Assembly (NCBI GenBank): GCA_026387055.1
Contig: JAPLML010000530.1
Coordinates: 1-21,286 of the forward strand
Length of the DNA stretch: 21,286 bases
Reading direction: 5' to 3'
Source of the DNA: Planctomycetota bacterium
GTDB taxonomy: Bacteria; Planctomycetota; Phycisphaerae; FEN-1346
Both the position numbers and the translations under genes were made by a program. This document shows, piece after piece, positions 7,370 through 15,052 of the stretch. The first letter of the stretch is position 1, and each line of letters begins with the position of its first letter. The notes under the pieces are model-generated. The model saw nothing but the letters and a program-made list of their open reading frames with translations, made no database searches and was not told the DNA's origin.

Positions 7370-8533
7370 TCAAGCCGATGGGGCGCAAGTGGGATGGCCG
7401 GCGAGGGCCTCAAGGTACACAGCCTCCGTTTTCTTGGCCAATTGGCCGATCGAGAACTCCCGCTCGGTCCACGTCCGCGCCTGCTTCCCCAATTGTTGCC
7501 GCAGGTCCTCGTTGGCGAGCAGGCGGCAAATGCGGTCGGCCATGGCGGCCACATCATCGAGCGGCACGATGTAGCCGACCTCGCCGTCGGGGGCCACATA
7601 CCGGTTGTCGGATACATCTGTGGCGACGACAGGCACACCGCACGCCATGGACTCAAGCAGAACGTTGGGCGTTCCCTCATGGAGCGAGGAGAGCACTGTA
7701 ACGTGGCAGGCGGGATAGATCCTTTCCACGTCATCGCGATTGCCGAGGAAAAGGCACCGCTCGCGTAGGCCCAGTTCCTCCACGAGCCGAGTCATACAGG
7801 CCTTGTACACGTCCGAGCCGTCCTGGCTGCCGTACAATTGGTCTCCGACGAGCAGGAACCGCGCCTTGGGCACCTGAGCCAGCACCCGCTTGGCTGCGGC
7901 GAAGAAAAGGGAATGGTTTTTCTGCTGCTTGAAGCTGGCAAACATTGCGACGACACACTCGTCCTTTGCGGCCCCAAGTCCCTGTCGGATCGCCTCGCCG
8001 TTCTGTGGGTGGAACCGCATCGTATCGACGCCGTTGTGCACGACGCGGTACTGGGAAGGGTTGTGGCCGAGGAGCCGGCTGTTGAAGGCGGCGCCTGCAT
8101 TCGAGTTGGCGATAATCAGGTCCACGCAGCCTCGTGTCAGCCGGTAGGCCCAGAGGTTGCGCCTCTTGAGGCGGTAGTTTGTATTGCGCTCCGACCCGAT
8201 GATGGCCCGTGTCCCCGCGAGGCGACCCGCCAGACGGGCGGCAATGGCGGCGCTGAACAGGTAACTGTGGACGATGTCGGCCTTCAAGCGGCGCAGAAGC
8301 CGGGCCAACCGCGGCACTACCGTGAAGTCCACCTTGCATCGCTTGGGGATAACGTGCAGGCACCGCTCGCGGTCCCTCAGGCCCTGCGCCAGCGGGACGT
8401 ATTCCGAAAGCGCGCACACATGCACCTCGAAGCGAGCGGCGTCCAGACCGTTGGCCAGTTCCACGACCTGGCGCTGGGCGCCGCCGTACTCGAGGTCATC
8501 AATGACCAGGAGGATGCGGACGCGCGGGCTCAA
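7370..8533 (-). CDS. Glycosyltransferase family 4 with TTG start
   Basis: A GT-B retaining glycosyltransferase of 387 residues. N-terminal domain: RVRILLVIDDLEYGGAQRQVV, with the GGAQ loop at 17-20; HSYLFSAAIAARLAG (89-103); IIANSNAGAAFNSRLLG (140-156); VVHNGVDTMRF (164-174). C-terminal domain: VVAMFASFKQQKNHSLFFAA (194-213), FLLVGDQ, VERIYPACHVTVLSS, and the E-x7-E motif in HEGTPNVLLESMACGVPVVA (E286 and E294). The frame has no suitable ATG; TTG 8533 has AGGA 8 nt upstream, and a stop closes the frame shortly before. It lies 108 bp after the dehydrogenase; that gap holds only a short palindrome. Its motifs resemble capsule enzymes that transfer hexoses or uronic acids; the donor is unknown. 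Confidence 0.93.
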   Translation of the reverse strand: MSPRVRILLVIDDLEYGGAQRQVVELANGLDAARFEVHVCALSEYVPLAQGLRDRERCLHVIPKRCKVDFTVVPRLARLLRRLKADIVHSYLFSAAIAARLAGRLAGTRAIIGSERNTNYRLKRRNLWAYRLTRGCVDLIIANSNAGAAFNSRLLGHNPSQYRVVHNGVDTMRFHPQNGEAIRQGLGAAKDECVVAMFASFKQQKNHSLFFAAAKRVLAQVPKARFLLVGDQLYGSQDGSDVYKACMTRLVEELGLRERCLFLGNRDDVERIYPACHVTVLSSLHEGTPNVLLESMACGVPVVATDVSDNRYVAPDGEVGYIVPLDDVAAMADRICRLLANEDLRQQLGKQARTWTEREFSIGQLAKKTEAVYLEALAGHPTCAPSA

Positions 8534-8641
8534 GGTGGCTTTCCTGTTGGACTGACTTCAGACCCCGAACGTGAGACACCATGCAGTTACGAATCTGCGT
8601 GCGAAGGGGATGCCGAGTAGCCTGCGCAGGAGTTCAAGCGA

Positions 8642-9484
8642 CTACCGGTGACCAGCGGGCGGGCTCAAGTGTGCAGAGCCTTCGTGGGTCACCTGTTCAG
8701 CCTTCTTGTTGCACGCAAGGAAGGCTTCATTGATGTCGAGGGCCGCCTCAAGAAACCTCGGTTCGTATCCGCGATCACGACACGACTTGACAATGGCGTT
8801 GACGTCCTTGGGCAGGCACTTGCCTGAGAAGCCGCGGGCGTCCGGATACACGAAGGTATGGTCCCGGCTGATCCGCGTGTCCGCCAGCCAGATCTCACGC
8901 AGCGCGTTGTAGTCGACGCCGTGGGCCTTCGCGATGTCATAGAACTCGTTCACGAACGTCACCTTAACAGCGTAGAAGGAGTTCTCCATGTACTTGGCCA
9001 CCTCCGCCGTTAGGGCATCGCAGAAGTAGAAGTAGACCATCGAGTTGTAGTAGTGCTTGTAGAGGTCGGCCGCACGGGAGGTGTCTTCGGTGGCCCCTCC
9101 CAGGACCACAAAGGAGCGTTCCGCCATGTTGCCGAACACGTGAGCCGGGGTCTCGCCCAGGTACTCAGGCTGGAAAACGATGCGCTTGCCGTATGTCCGG
9201 CGAAGACGGTCTGTGGTGCCAGGGGCGACCGTGGAACGCAGGATGATCAAAGGCGCCTCGATCCATGAGACGACATCCTCGACGATCGAAGTGTCGCAGG
9301 AACCGTCCGCGCCCATCGGTGAGGGCACGCATACGAAGACGGCATCGCAAGCGTTGACTGCGTTGCGGTCCTGGGAATAGCCCGGTTTCGAGTCGTAGGC
9401 CACGGTTTCGGGCCCGCAGAGTTTCCGCATTGCTGTTCCGACAACTCCGGCGGCACCCACAACGCCGATCCTAGGTTTCAACAT
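8642..9484 (-). CDS. Short UDP-glucose/GDP-mannose dehydrogenase family protein
   Basis: A predicted NAD-dependent oxidation of a nucleotide sugar to its uronic acid, in the cytoplasm. The protein has 280 residues, against about 390-450 in the family. N-terminal Rossmann domain: IGVVGAAGVVGTAMRKL (6-22), DAVFVCVPSPMG (47-58), ILRSTVAPGTTDRLR (81-95), FQPEYLGETPA (104-114). Central domain: AEVAKYMENSFYAVKVTFVNE (160-180) and the catalytic block GFSGKCLPKDVNAI (218-231) with C223. The C-terminal UDP-binding domain is absent; the tail is a short polar stretch. Because the active-site residues are all present, the short form may be functional, as in other compact members, but substrate binding would have to differ. 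It would supply a uronic acid for the polymer. Start supported by GGAGGA and by the relic at 11964. Confidence 0.88.
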   Translation of the reverse strand: MLKPRIGVVGAAGVVGTAMRKLCGPETVAYDSKPGYSQDRNAVNACDAVFVCVPSPMGADGSCDTSIVEDVVSWIEAPLIILRSTVAPGTTDRLRRTYGKRIVFQPEYLGETPAHVFGNMAERSFVVLGGATEDTSRAADLYKHYYNSMVYFYFCDALTAEVAKYMENSFYAVKVTFVNEFYDIAKAHGVDYNALREIWLADTRISRDHTFVYPDARGFSGKCLPKDVNAIVKSCRDRGYEPRFLEAALDINEAFLACNKKAEQVTHEGSAHLSPPAGHR

Positions 9485-9493
9485 GGGCGTCAC

Positions 9494-9499
9494 TCCTCC
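9494..9499 (-). promoter_or_regulatory. Ribosome-binding site deciding the dehydrogenase start
   Basis: GGAGGA on the minus strand, 9 nt before ATG 9484. It directly abuts GTG 9493, which is therefore too close to serve as the start. The relic at 11964 aligns from the same methionine, giving independent support for ATG 9484. Confidence 0.65.
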
Positions 9500-9521
9500 A
9501 ACGGGGACACGCAGGTCAGGT

Positions 9522-9653
9522 TCACAGTAAGGGCGTGTGTAACTCAGAGGCCCCAGGTCCCTGTGTTACAAATGCTCTCTCGAGCCGTCTCATGGCCTCA
9601 TCGGCGGTGTAGTTCTCGAAGCAATACCGGCGCGTGTTCCCTGAGGGCCACTT
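9522..9653 (-). pseudogene. C-terminal relic of a GT4 glycosyltransferase
   Basis: The frame is closed upstream by TAG at 9654-9656 and ends at TGA 9522. It encodes about 43 residues without a start codon or ribosome site. The core NTRRYCFENYTADEAMRRL, continuing to ERAF, matches the tail of the intact glycosyltransferase at 10734 (NARQYYLENHTVEVAM and following) at about 12 of 23 positions. At DNA level roughly two thirds of bases agree across about 70 bp. This is the helix that closes GT4 proteins, normally preceded by 330 or more residues that are missing here. It lies between the methyltransferase stop and the dehydrogenase start, and was probably left by a deletion. Confidence 0.7.
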
Positions 9654-9669
9654 CTAGAGGCCCGGCACC

Positions 9670-10527
9670 TCAAGGCCCCTCCGAACGCGGTTTGTGCCCG
9701 AACAACAAGATGTTGTCCACCTGCATGACCTTGGCAAACAGCTTTCTAAACGAAAACCCTGGCACTGCAGCCAAGGCAAGGTCCTGCAACCACTTGACTG
9801 TTGCAGACACGCGGAAGCACTTATGGATCCATGGGGAGCGGCGCGCCAGTAAGTGCGGGGCCAAGAGCCCCTGTACCCGTCTGAAACCGGCCCGCTTGAA
9901 CTCAACGATGAGTTCAGCAACTGACCATTCCTTAAGGTGTAGTCCCTGTGCGACGGGTACAAATCCCCTTGAGATATCCGTGGGGCCGGTTCGCACATTG
10001 GGCGTCTCGACGCACAAGACTCCACCGGGCCGAAGAACACGGTAGCACTCTGCAAGGTGGACTGGCACATCGTCTGGGTGAAGGTGCTCCAACACCTGTA
10101 GACTGAATGCCAAGTCGAAGCAGCAGGGGGGAAAGTCCAGCCGGTCAGCCGTTCCGGGCATGACCCGCAGGCCGGGAACGCGCGGGCACAGAGCGATCAT
10201 CTCCGCGGATGCTTCAATCCCAACGCACTTGCGGCCATGTCGCGCCAGTTCAGCCAACACATGGCCTGTGCCACACCCAATCTCCAACACAGCATCTCCC
10301 GGCTTACTAAGCGGTAGGACAATTGCTGCATCTTGCCTTCCCTGTAAGAGCTTCTGTTCTTGGGAGGTGCGAAGGCAACTGTGGTCCGGGAAGGCCTGGA
10401 ATAGCTCGGCATAAGCCGCCCTGACTGCCTCGGCGCGATCCTTCGGAGCCGCTCGTAGGATACACTCGCGCAATTGGCGCTCTAGGTCAAACTGTGCCCG
10501 GCGCCGGTTCGTCACGTCTTTCGCCAT
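9670..10527 (-). CDS. Class I SAM-dependent methyltransferase
   Basis: A predicted cytoplasmic methyltransferase of 285 residues. SAM-binding motif I is AVLEIGCGTGHVLAEL (79-94), followed by the acidic loop CVGIEAS (101-107). FDLAFSLQVLEHLHPDD (137-153) carries motif II and the EHL signature of methyltransferase type 11/12/25, and CYRVLRPGGVLCVETPN (161-177) is the post-motif strand. The C-terminal 100 residues are hydrophobic-aromatic and probably bind the acceptor or the membrane. Start ATG 10527 was chosen because family-like sequence starts there; its ribosome site is weak, and ATG 10734, coupled to the preceding stop, is the alternative. The position among glycosyltransferases suggests O-methylation of a sugar or lipid-linked glycan, but this is inference. 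Confidence 0.88.
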   Translation of the reverse strand: MAKDVTNRRRAQFDLERQLRECILRAAPKDRAEAVRAAYAELFQAFPDHSCLRTSQEQKLLQGRQDAAIVLPLSKPGDAVLEIGCGTGHVLAELARHGRKCVGIEASAEMIALCPRVPGLRVMPGTADRLDFPPCCFDLAFSLQVLEHLHPDDVPVHLAECYRVLRPGGVLCVETPNVRTGPTDISRGFVPVAQGLHLKEWSVAELIVEFKRAGFRRVQGLLAPHLLARRSPWIHKCFRVSATVKWLQDLALAAVPGFSFRKLFAKVMQVDNILLFGHKPRSEGP

Positions 10528-10733
10528 TCGAGGCAAGGGTGAATCCAAGAGACTCGCGCCAGTGGGAGTTGACTCTGCGATGCGGTCACAGTTAGCGCCA
10601 TGCCGACGTCCAGAATCTCTGTCGTTGGCGCGCCCTGGGGCCTCTCTACCTCGGATGGTCCCTCGGTATGAAACGGGCTGCCAATAAGACACGACGCGCC
10701 GACAGCCGACCGTCGTTTTCTGCTTCCCGTTCA
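10528..10733 (-). other. 206-bp interval before the methyltransferase; open frame of doubtful coding value
   Basis: The methyltransferase frame is open back through this stretch to an ATG at 10734 that overlaps the preceding stop as TGATG. The resulting 69 residues are Arg-rich, with no domain, helix pattern or family resemblance. The body of the family begins only after M at 10527. The stretch may be an untranslated spacer, a scar of a lost gene or a nonconserved extension. I see no hairpin with a U-tract and no promoter that I would defend. Confidence 0.4.
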
Positions 10734-11909
10734 TCAAACTCGGGTTCGCAGCGCTACGTGGGTCCCAGAGTTGCTCACGACGTCCGAGAACAGTCGCTCA
10801 AACCGCGGCATCGCGACCTCGACGGTGTGGTTCTCGAGGTAGTACTGGCGCGCGTTCTGGGAAAGGCGCCTGTAAAGGTCCGGCGACGTCAAGAGCCTGC
10901 GAACGGCGGCCGCCAGACCCGGTACGTCTCCCGCCACCAAGCCTAGTTCACGGCGGGCGATGAGGTCGTCCGGGTCGAACGTCGTGACCATCGGCAGCCC
11001 TTGGCTCCAGGCTTCCAGAAACGTATTGGGGAAACCCTCGAAGTCCGACGTGCAAAGCAAGCAGGCCGCCTGCTGGTAGAGGCCGGGCATGCGGTCTCGC
11101 GGTACCGGGCCATGAACGGTCACGTTGGGCAAGCCCGTCGCCCGGCGGCAGACATCTTGGGAGTATGTGTCGCCGCCGCCGGGGCCGACGAAATCAAATC
11201 TCCACTCGGGCAGCGCCGCAGCTAGCTCCGTCAACCGGTCGGGCCGTTTCTGCTCGCAGATGCGACCCACCCAGAGAATACGCGGCCTGTTAGGAGGAAT
11301 TGGCGGTGCCGGCGCCGCATAGCCGGCATCAGCGGGGCCGGGGCAAGGCATCGGCAGCACAACGGACTCCAGACCGAACCCTTCGCGGAGCATCCCTTGC
11401 TGCTTCTGTGTCTGCGCGACCACCGAGTCAGCGCGGCGCAGGCCGTAGCGGTACAGAATGCGCTCGCGCAGCGTGTGCATTCTGGGCAGCCGCGGGTCGC
11501 AGTCGGGATCGTTGGCAACCGAATAGACGAACTTCTTTCCGTGCCGGCGGCACCAGAGGGCCACTTGGCCCGTGACATACTCGGCGGTGTTCTGGTAATA
11601 CACGTCGGCATCCGCGGCGCGCAAAGCGTGAACAAGGCTCGTCCACTTCGGATGGAAGAACCGCACGCCCTTGACGCAAGCGTCGGCGCGGCACATCTTG
11701 ATGACGCGGACGCCATCGACGACCTTGCTCTGCGGCTGCCCCTCGTCCCACGTGATCATGCTTACGCGCCAGCCGCGCTTGGCCAGCCACTTGGCCATCA
11801 TCGCCTGCTGCCGCTGGATGCCGCCGATATGGCAGTGGCGGCCGCCCGTCAAAGCGCCGTAGGCGGAGTGAGCCACAAAGCAGATGCTGGGGGCGTTACT
11901 GCTGGTCAT
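10734..11909 (-). CDS. Glycosyltransferase family 4
   Basis: A GT-B-fold retaining glycosyltransferase of 391 residues. N-terminal domain: SICFVAHSAYGALTGG then HIGGIQRQQAMMAKWLAKRGW (about 28-47), the GG-Q loop typical of GT4. C-terminal domain: RILWVGRICEQKRPDRL (210-226), FVGPGGG (240-246) and the E-x7-E donor motif in DFEGFPNTFLEAWSQGLP (E291 and E299). The open frame reaches 11948, but ATG 11909 has a well placed GGGGAG. Its TGA stop overlaps an ATG at 10734 by one base. The C-terminal stretch NARQYYLENHTVEVAM resembles the glycosyltransferase relic at 9522-9653. It probably adds one residue of the repeat unit; donor unknown. Confidence 0.92.
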   Translation of the reverse strand: MTSSNAPSICFVAHSAYGALTGGRHCHIGGIQRQQAMMAKWLAKRGWRVSMITWDEGQPQSKVVDGVRVIKMCRADACVKGVRFFHPKWTSLVHALRAADADVYYQNTAEYVTGQVALWCRRHGKKFVYSVANDPDCDPRLPRMHTLRERILYRYGLRRADSVVAQTQKQQGMLREGFGLESVVLPMPCPGPADAGYAAPAPPIPPNRPRILWVGRICEQKRPDRLTELAAALPEWRFDFVGPGGGDTYSQDVCRRATGLPNVTVHGPVPRDRMPGLYQQAACLLCTSDFEGFPNTFLEAWSQGLPMVTTFDPDDLIARRELGLVAGDVPGLAAAVRRLLTSPDLYRRLSQNARQYYLENHTVEVAMPRFERLFSDVVSNSGTHVALRTRV

Positions 11910-11964
11910 GGCGTCTCCCCACCACGCCGGCGCCGCCGACCACGCCAACTTGTGGCTTTCGCAT
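11896..11964 (-). pseudogene. 5'-end relic of a UDP-sugar dehydrogenase paralogue (22-codon ORF)
   Basis: ATG 11964 is preceded by AAAGGAG with 6 nt spacing. The first 16 codons translate to MRKPQVGVVGGAGVVG, which matches the start of the intact dehydrogenase at 9484 (MLKPRIGVVGAAGVVG) at 12 of 16 positions, including the Rossmann glycine loop. Homology stops after that. The frame continues RRHDQQ and ends at TAA 11896, overlapping the first 14 nt of the next glycosyltransferase. The ribosome site of that gene (GGGGAG, 11915-11920) lies within the relic's codons 15-17. I see this as the remains of a second dehydrogenase gene whose body was deleted. It may survive as a leader that couples translation, which is inference. 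Confidence 0.7.
11915..11920 (-). promoter_or_regulatory. Ribosome-binding site that sets the start of the 10734-11909 glycosyltransferase
   Basis: GGGGAG on the minus strand, 5 nt before ATG 11909. It decides the start against the longer open frame to 11948. It is formed by the codons that once encoded the end of the dehydrogenase glycine loop (V-G-R). Confidence 0.65.
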
Positions 11965-11970
11965 CGTCTG

Positions 11971-11977
11971 CTCCTTT
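11971..11977 (-). promoter_or_regulatory. Strong ribosome-binding site kept by the dehydrogenase relic
   Basis: AAAGGAG on the minus strand, 6 nt before ATG 11964. It is one of the best Shine-Dalgarno matches in the window, yet it serves only a 22-codon relic ORF. This supports either recent gene loss or retention as a translational leader for the following glycosyltransferase. Confidence 0.6.
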
Positions 11978-12057
11978 GGTACGAGGCACCAAATCAGACT
12001 TCAAGAGCACACCGGTGGAAGGCATCAACCGGCAAGTCTCTCGGAGCACCTGAGCTG

Positions 12058-13347
12058 TCAATCTCTCTGGACTCCGTACAATTGCCGAACTGAGGGGGCG
12101 CCACCTTTACTTCTTTGCATTGGCTGGCCTATGATGGAGTCAAGCAGGCGAGCCACTTGCTCGGCCTGACGCTCCCGCGAATAACGAGCGACGACTTCCG
12201 GAAGAGATCTGCATTGAACAGTGCCGGTCGCCTTCCATTCTTGATACCAGGCTGCGATGGCATCCGCAATGCGCTGTGGCTCGCCCAGGCTGATGCCTCC
12301 CTGCGTTTCGGCCAGCAAGCCATCCACGACATTGCCGTCTCCGGGAACATTCAGGATGGGGCGGCGGGCGCCAAGGTATACGAAGATGTTGCTGGTTACG
12401 GCGCCCCATACCCCAGGCCCCTTGAGCAGCAGCAAGATGGCGCACCGTTTCAGGAGGCGCACCATCTCCGCATACGGAACGCGCGGGTGCCACTTGACAA
12501 CGTCTTGACAGTCATAACCCGCAAGGAATCGGTCGATTCTATAGTGACGAGGACCGTAGAACCGGATGGCGATGTCGGCGAGCCGTACGCGAGGGTCCTG
12601 ACGAAGCAGATCCAGCGCTTTGAAAAGTGGGCGGGGGTCGCGGTCTAGGTACACCGATCCGAAGAAGCCGATGACGAACTTCTCTTGGTTTACGGCCTCC
12701 GCGACGGTGTAATCTGCGGGATCAAACCCGTTGTAGATCAAGTGCACAGGGATTCTGTGGCGGCTTTCCAGTCGTTTCACGTGCATGGGCGAGACGACGA
12801 CGAGCGCGCGCGCCGTACTGCACACGCGCATCTCCTCCCGCAAGGTCCGGCGGATGATCCACCCGTCGGAAAACTGGTCCGCCAGATCGCGGAATTCCGC
12901 TATCCAGGGAATGCGATGTCTCCTCGATATCTCCGAGGCCACGGCGTGGACGACCCAGGGCTTGCCTGAGGCCCACAGGGCGTCGAACTGCGTTCTTGCC
13001 ACCAGGCGCTCTGCGGCCGCCAGCATTCTCCGAAAGAATGCGGCGGGTTCGTGGTACGGATGAAGAACGTTCTCGCACCACAGTTGCGCCCACTCCAAAG
13101 CACGCCCGAGCCGCGTCTTGCCCCAGTCCGGGTTATGAGGAATGCGCACGGTTTCGCAAGGGTCTCCCCGGGCCGCCATCAGGGGATCGTAACACAGCCC
13201 CGAGTTCTCCGGCGTGCACTCGGCACAAAGGACCGTGGGGGACCATCCGTGCCTCGGAAGGTACTTGACCATTTTGCCAATGCGGTGGGCCCCCGGCTGC
13301 GTGCTGGGGTAGAACCAGTAGCCAAGGATCAGGACTCGCTTATCCAT
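12058..13347 (-). CDS. Glycosyltransferase family 4-like protein
   Basis: A predicted GT-B-fold retaining glycosyltransferase, 429 residues, cytoplasmic or membrane-peripheral. The N-terminal acceptor domain opens with RVLILGYWFYPSTQPGAHR (4-22), the strand-loop common in GT4 enzymes, and SGKPWVVH and IAEFRDLAD lie in the usual inter-strand positions. The C-terminal donor domain begins near FVIGFFGSVYLDRDPRPLF. The classical E-x7-E motif is not obvious; the equivalent region reads SNIFVYLGARRPIL, as in several capsule GT4 proteins. ATG 13347 has GGAG 7 nt upstream. The last 25 residues are Gln/Arg-rich and unlike a conserved domain. It adds one sugar to the repeat unit; donor and acceptor cannot be told from sequence. 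Confidence 0.88.
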   Translation of the reverse strand: MDKRVLILGYWFYPSTQPGAHRIGKMVKYLPRHGWSPTVLCAECTPENSGLCYDPLMAARGDPCETVRIPHNPDWGKTRLGRALEWAQLWCENVLHPYHEPAAFFRRMLAAAERLVARTQFDALWASGKPWVVHAVASEISRRHRIPWIAEFRDLADQFSDGWIIRRTLREEMRVCSTARALVVVSPMHVKRLESRHRIPVHLIYNGFDPADYTVAEAVNQEKFVIGFFGSVYLDRDPRPLFKALDLLRQDPRVRLADIAIRFYGPRHYRIDRFLAGYDCQDVVKWHPRVPYAEMVRLLKRCAILLLLKGPGVWGAVTSNIFVYLGARRPILNVPGDGNVVDGLLAETQGGISLGEPQRIADAIAAWYQEWKATGTVQCRSLPEVVARYSRERQAEQVARLLDSIIGQPMQRSKGGAPSVRQLYGVQRD

Positions 13348-13381
13348 AGCAAATCTCCGGATCGATACGATAAGCCCAGGG

Positions 13382-14998
13382 CTACCGCCCGATTCTCCGT
13401 TTCACCGCTTGCAGAAGCGGATGCAGGTCGAGGATCCCAAACCAGACGAAGAGAAGTAAGATGGTGCCCGCGTAAGCCGGCGCTGCGATACCCAGTCGCA
13501 GAATCGCGCCGGCGGTCCCAGCCGTCTTGACGAACAGGACCGGAACAAGAGCAACGCAGCCCACGAACGAAACCAGCAGCATCTTTAGCACGGCGCCTAA
13601 GGGTAGTACCTCACGTACGCGGACCTTATAGAGCCGGGCAATTACAATCAAGTTAAACACTGTACTAAACATATAGAGTGTCTGTACAGTCCCGAGGACG
13701 GCGCCCATATACCCCACGGATTTCACATAGAGCACGCAGAGAACCAGGCTCAGGACGCACTCCACGGCCGTTCGGATAAGAATGAGGTGGCTTTTTCCAG
13801 CCGCCATGAGCATGGCTCCCCACACAACGACGCGAAGGGGAAGCAACGTCTGGTATAGCCTGAAGGGCAGGGCGCTATCCGCGTACTTGGCCGAAAACAG
13901 GACGCACACCAGGTCCGGGGCCATCGCCAAGAGAAACCACATGACCGGGAAGACAATCAGGGCGCATTTCTTGGCCCCCCGCTGCCAGAGCGCCAGCGCC
14001 TCATGGAACCTCCCCTCCTTGTAAAGTCTTCTGATGTCGGGGAGGATGACGGCCAAGACGGACCCCGTAAGGACGCTGAACAACGGTACCTCGATGGCGC
14101 CATTGGCGTAGATGGCGAACGCCTCCGGCTGGCACATCGAAGAAACGATCAGTTTATCCAGCGATATCGTAAAGGTGCCCAAGGCACCGGCCAGACCCAG
14201 GAAAATGCTGTACTTAAATTGATCCCACATTCCTCGCAGGGTAGGCCGGGCTGTCCCGTCGCGCGTGGACCGAAACATGAGCAGCAGAGCGGGAACCAAC
14301 ATCACCGCGCTGCCCGCCATCGTGCCTGCGATGCCTGCCTCCGCTGATCGCCATACAAGCACGGGAAAGACGACGAGCGCCAGCAGCACCAGGCGTTCTA
14401 TCACACTGAAGATGGCGACAGGGACGGCGCGGCCGCGCGCCAGAAGGCAGGCGGCGAGCGCGCTGGCGGGCATGCTCACGAGCGCATACGGGACGAGCAG
14501 CAGGAGGGACTGCTCGAGGGCAGGATTGTTGAATCGCAAGGCCAGAAGCCTGTTGCCGCCCAGGGCCAAGAAGACCCCGAACGCCCCCCCACTCAGCGAC
14601 AGCAGCAGCAAGTTCTCGATCAGTACACCACGCGCCCGCTTCTTCTCGCCTGGGAGGAAGTAGTATAGGGCTTGCGGCAGCCCCATCTGAAGCAGAGGTT
14701 CTCCGGCATCGTAGGCCAGGAAGGTCTGCCGCAAGGTGGCGTAGCCTTCCACAGTCAAGACGCGCGACAAGATGGCGGCGGAAAGGATCCGGGAACATTG
14801 GGCCAGCACCTTCCCCAGCGACAACACGGCGGCCTTGAACGTCCGCGACTGCGCGTAGGCTTTTCCCCCGCTTGCGGGAATGGCCTGCTCTGTTGCAGCC
14901 GCGGAAGGGAGCACGGTGGCGGCCGATGGCTGGGTTGTCCCCGCTGGATCGACCGGCATGGCCTGAGTATCCTTCGGAAGTGGAGTCAGTGGTGTCAT
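13382..14998 (-). CDS. Wzx-like oligosaccharide flippase (polysaccharide biosynthesis protein)
   Basis: A MATE/MOP-superfamily lipid-linked oligosaccharide flippase, 538 residues, inner membrane. From about residue 50 the pattern is typical: FKAAVLSLGKVLAQCSRILS, then AILSRVLTVEGYATLRQTFL, MGLPQALYYFLPG and about 12-14 hydrophobic segments to the C-terminus. It would flip completed repeat units to the periplasm for the neighbouring Wzy-like protein. The first 45 residues are Thr/Pro/Ala-rich and not conserved in the family. ATG 14998 has little ribosome-site support, while ATG 14959 has AAGGA 10 nt upstream, so the protein may begin 13 residues later. It sits 54 bp after the polymerase gene and 34 bp before the next glycosyltransferase. 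The function call is strong; the substrate is unknown. Confidence 0.9.
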   Translation of the reverse strand: MTPLTPLPKDTQAMPVDPAGTTQPSAATVLPSAAATEQAIPASGGKAYAQSRTFKAAVLSLGKVLAQCSRILSAAILSRVLTVEGYATLRQTFLAYDAGEPLLQMGLPQALYYFLPGEKKRARGVLIENLLLLSLSGGAFGVFLALGGNRLLALRFNNPALEQSLLLLVPYALVSMPASALAACLLARGRAVPVAIFSVIERLVLLALVVFPVLVWRSAEAGIAGTMAGSAVMLVPALLLMFRSTRDGTARPTLRGMWDQFKYSIFLGLAGALGTFTISLDKLIVSSMCQPEAFAIYANGAIEVPLFSVLTGSVLAVILPDIRRLYKEGRFHEALALWQRGAKKCALIVFPVMWFLLAMAPDLVCVLFSAKYADSALPFRLYQTLLPLRVVVWGAMLMAAGKSHLILIRTAVECVLSLVLCVLYVKSVGYMGAVLGTVQTLYMFSTVFNLIVIARLYKVRVREVLPLGAVLKMLLVSFVGCVALVPVLFVKTAGTAGAILRLGIAAPAYAGTILLLFVWFGILDLHPLLQAVKRRIGR

Positions 14999-15052
14999 GC
15001 CAAAAGATCGTCAGACTCGAGAGGCGGCATGCGGCGGGTGGCTCGCCGGAAC

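Noticed and set aside
7336..7734. N-terminal extension of the deacetylase-like frame
   Set aside because: It overlaps the end of a well supported glycosyltransferase in another frame; its sequence is Ser/Arg/Pro-rich and nonfamily-like.
8621..8630. Palindrome CCTGCGCAGG after the dehydrogenase as a terminator
   Set aside because: There is no loop and no U-tract; such short palindromes are common in GC-rich DNA.
10528..10733. Second methyltransferase relic suggested by a short ILDVGM-like reading before the methyltransferase
   Set aside because: Only six residues resemble motif I and nothing around them matches; chance is sufficient.
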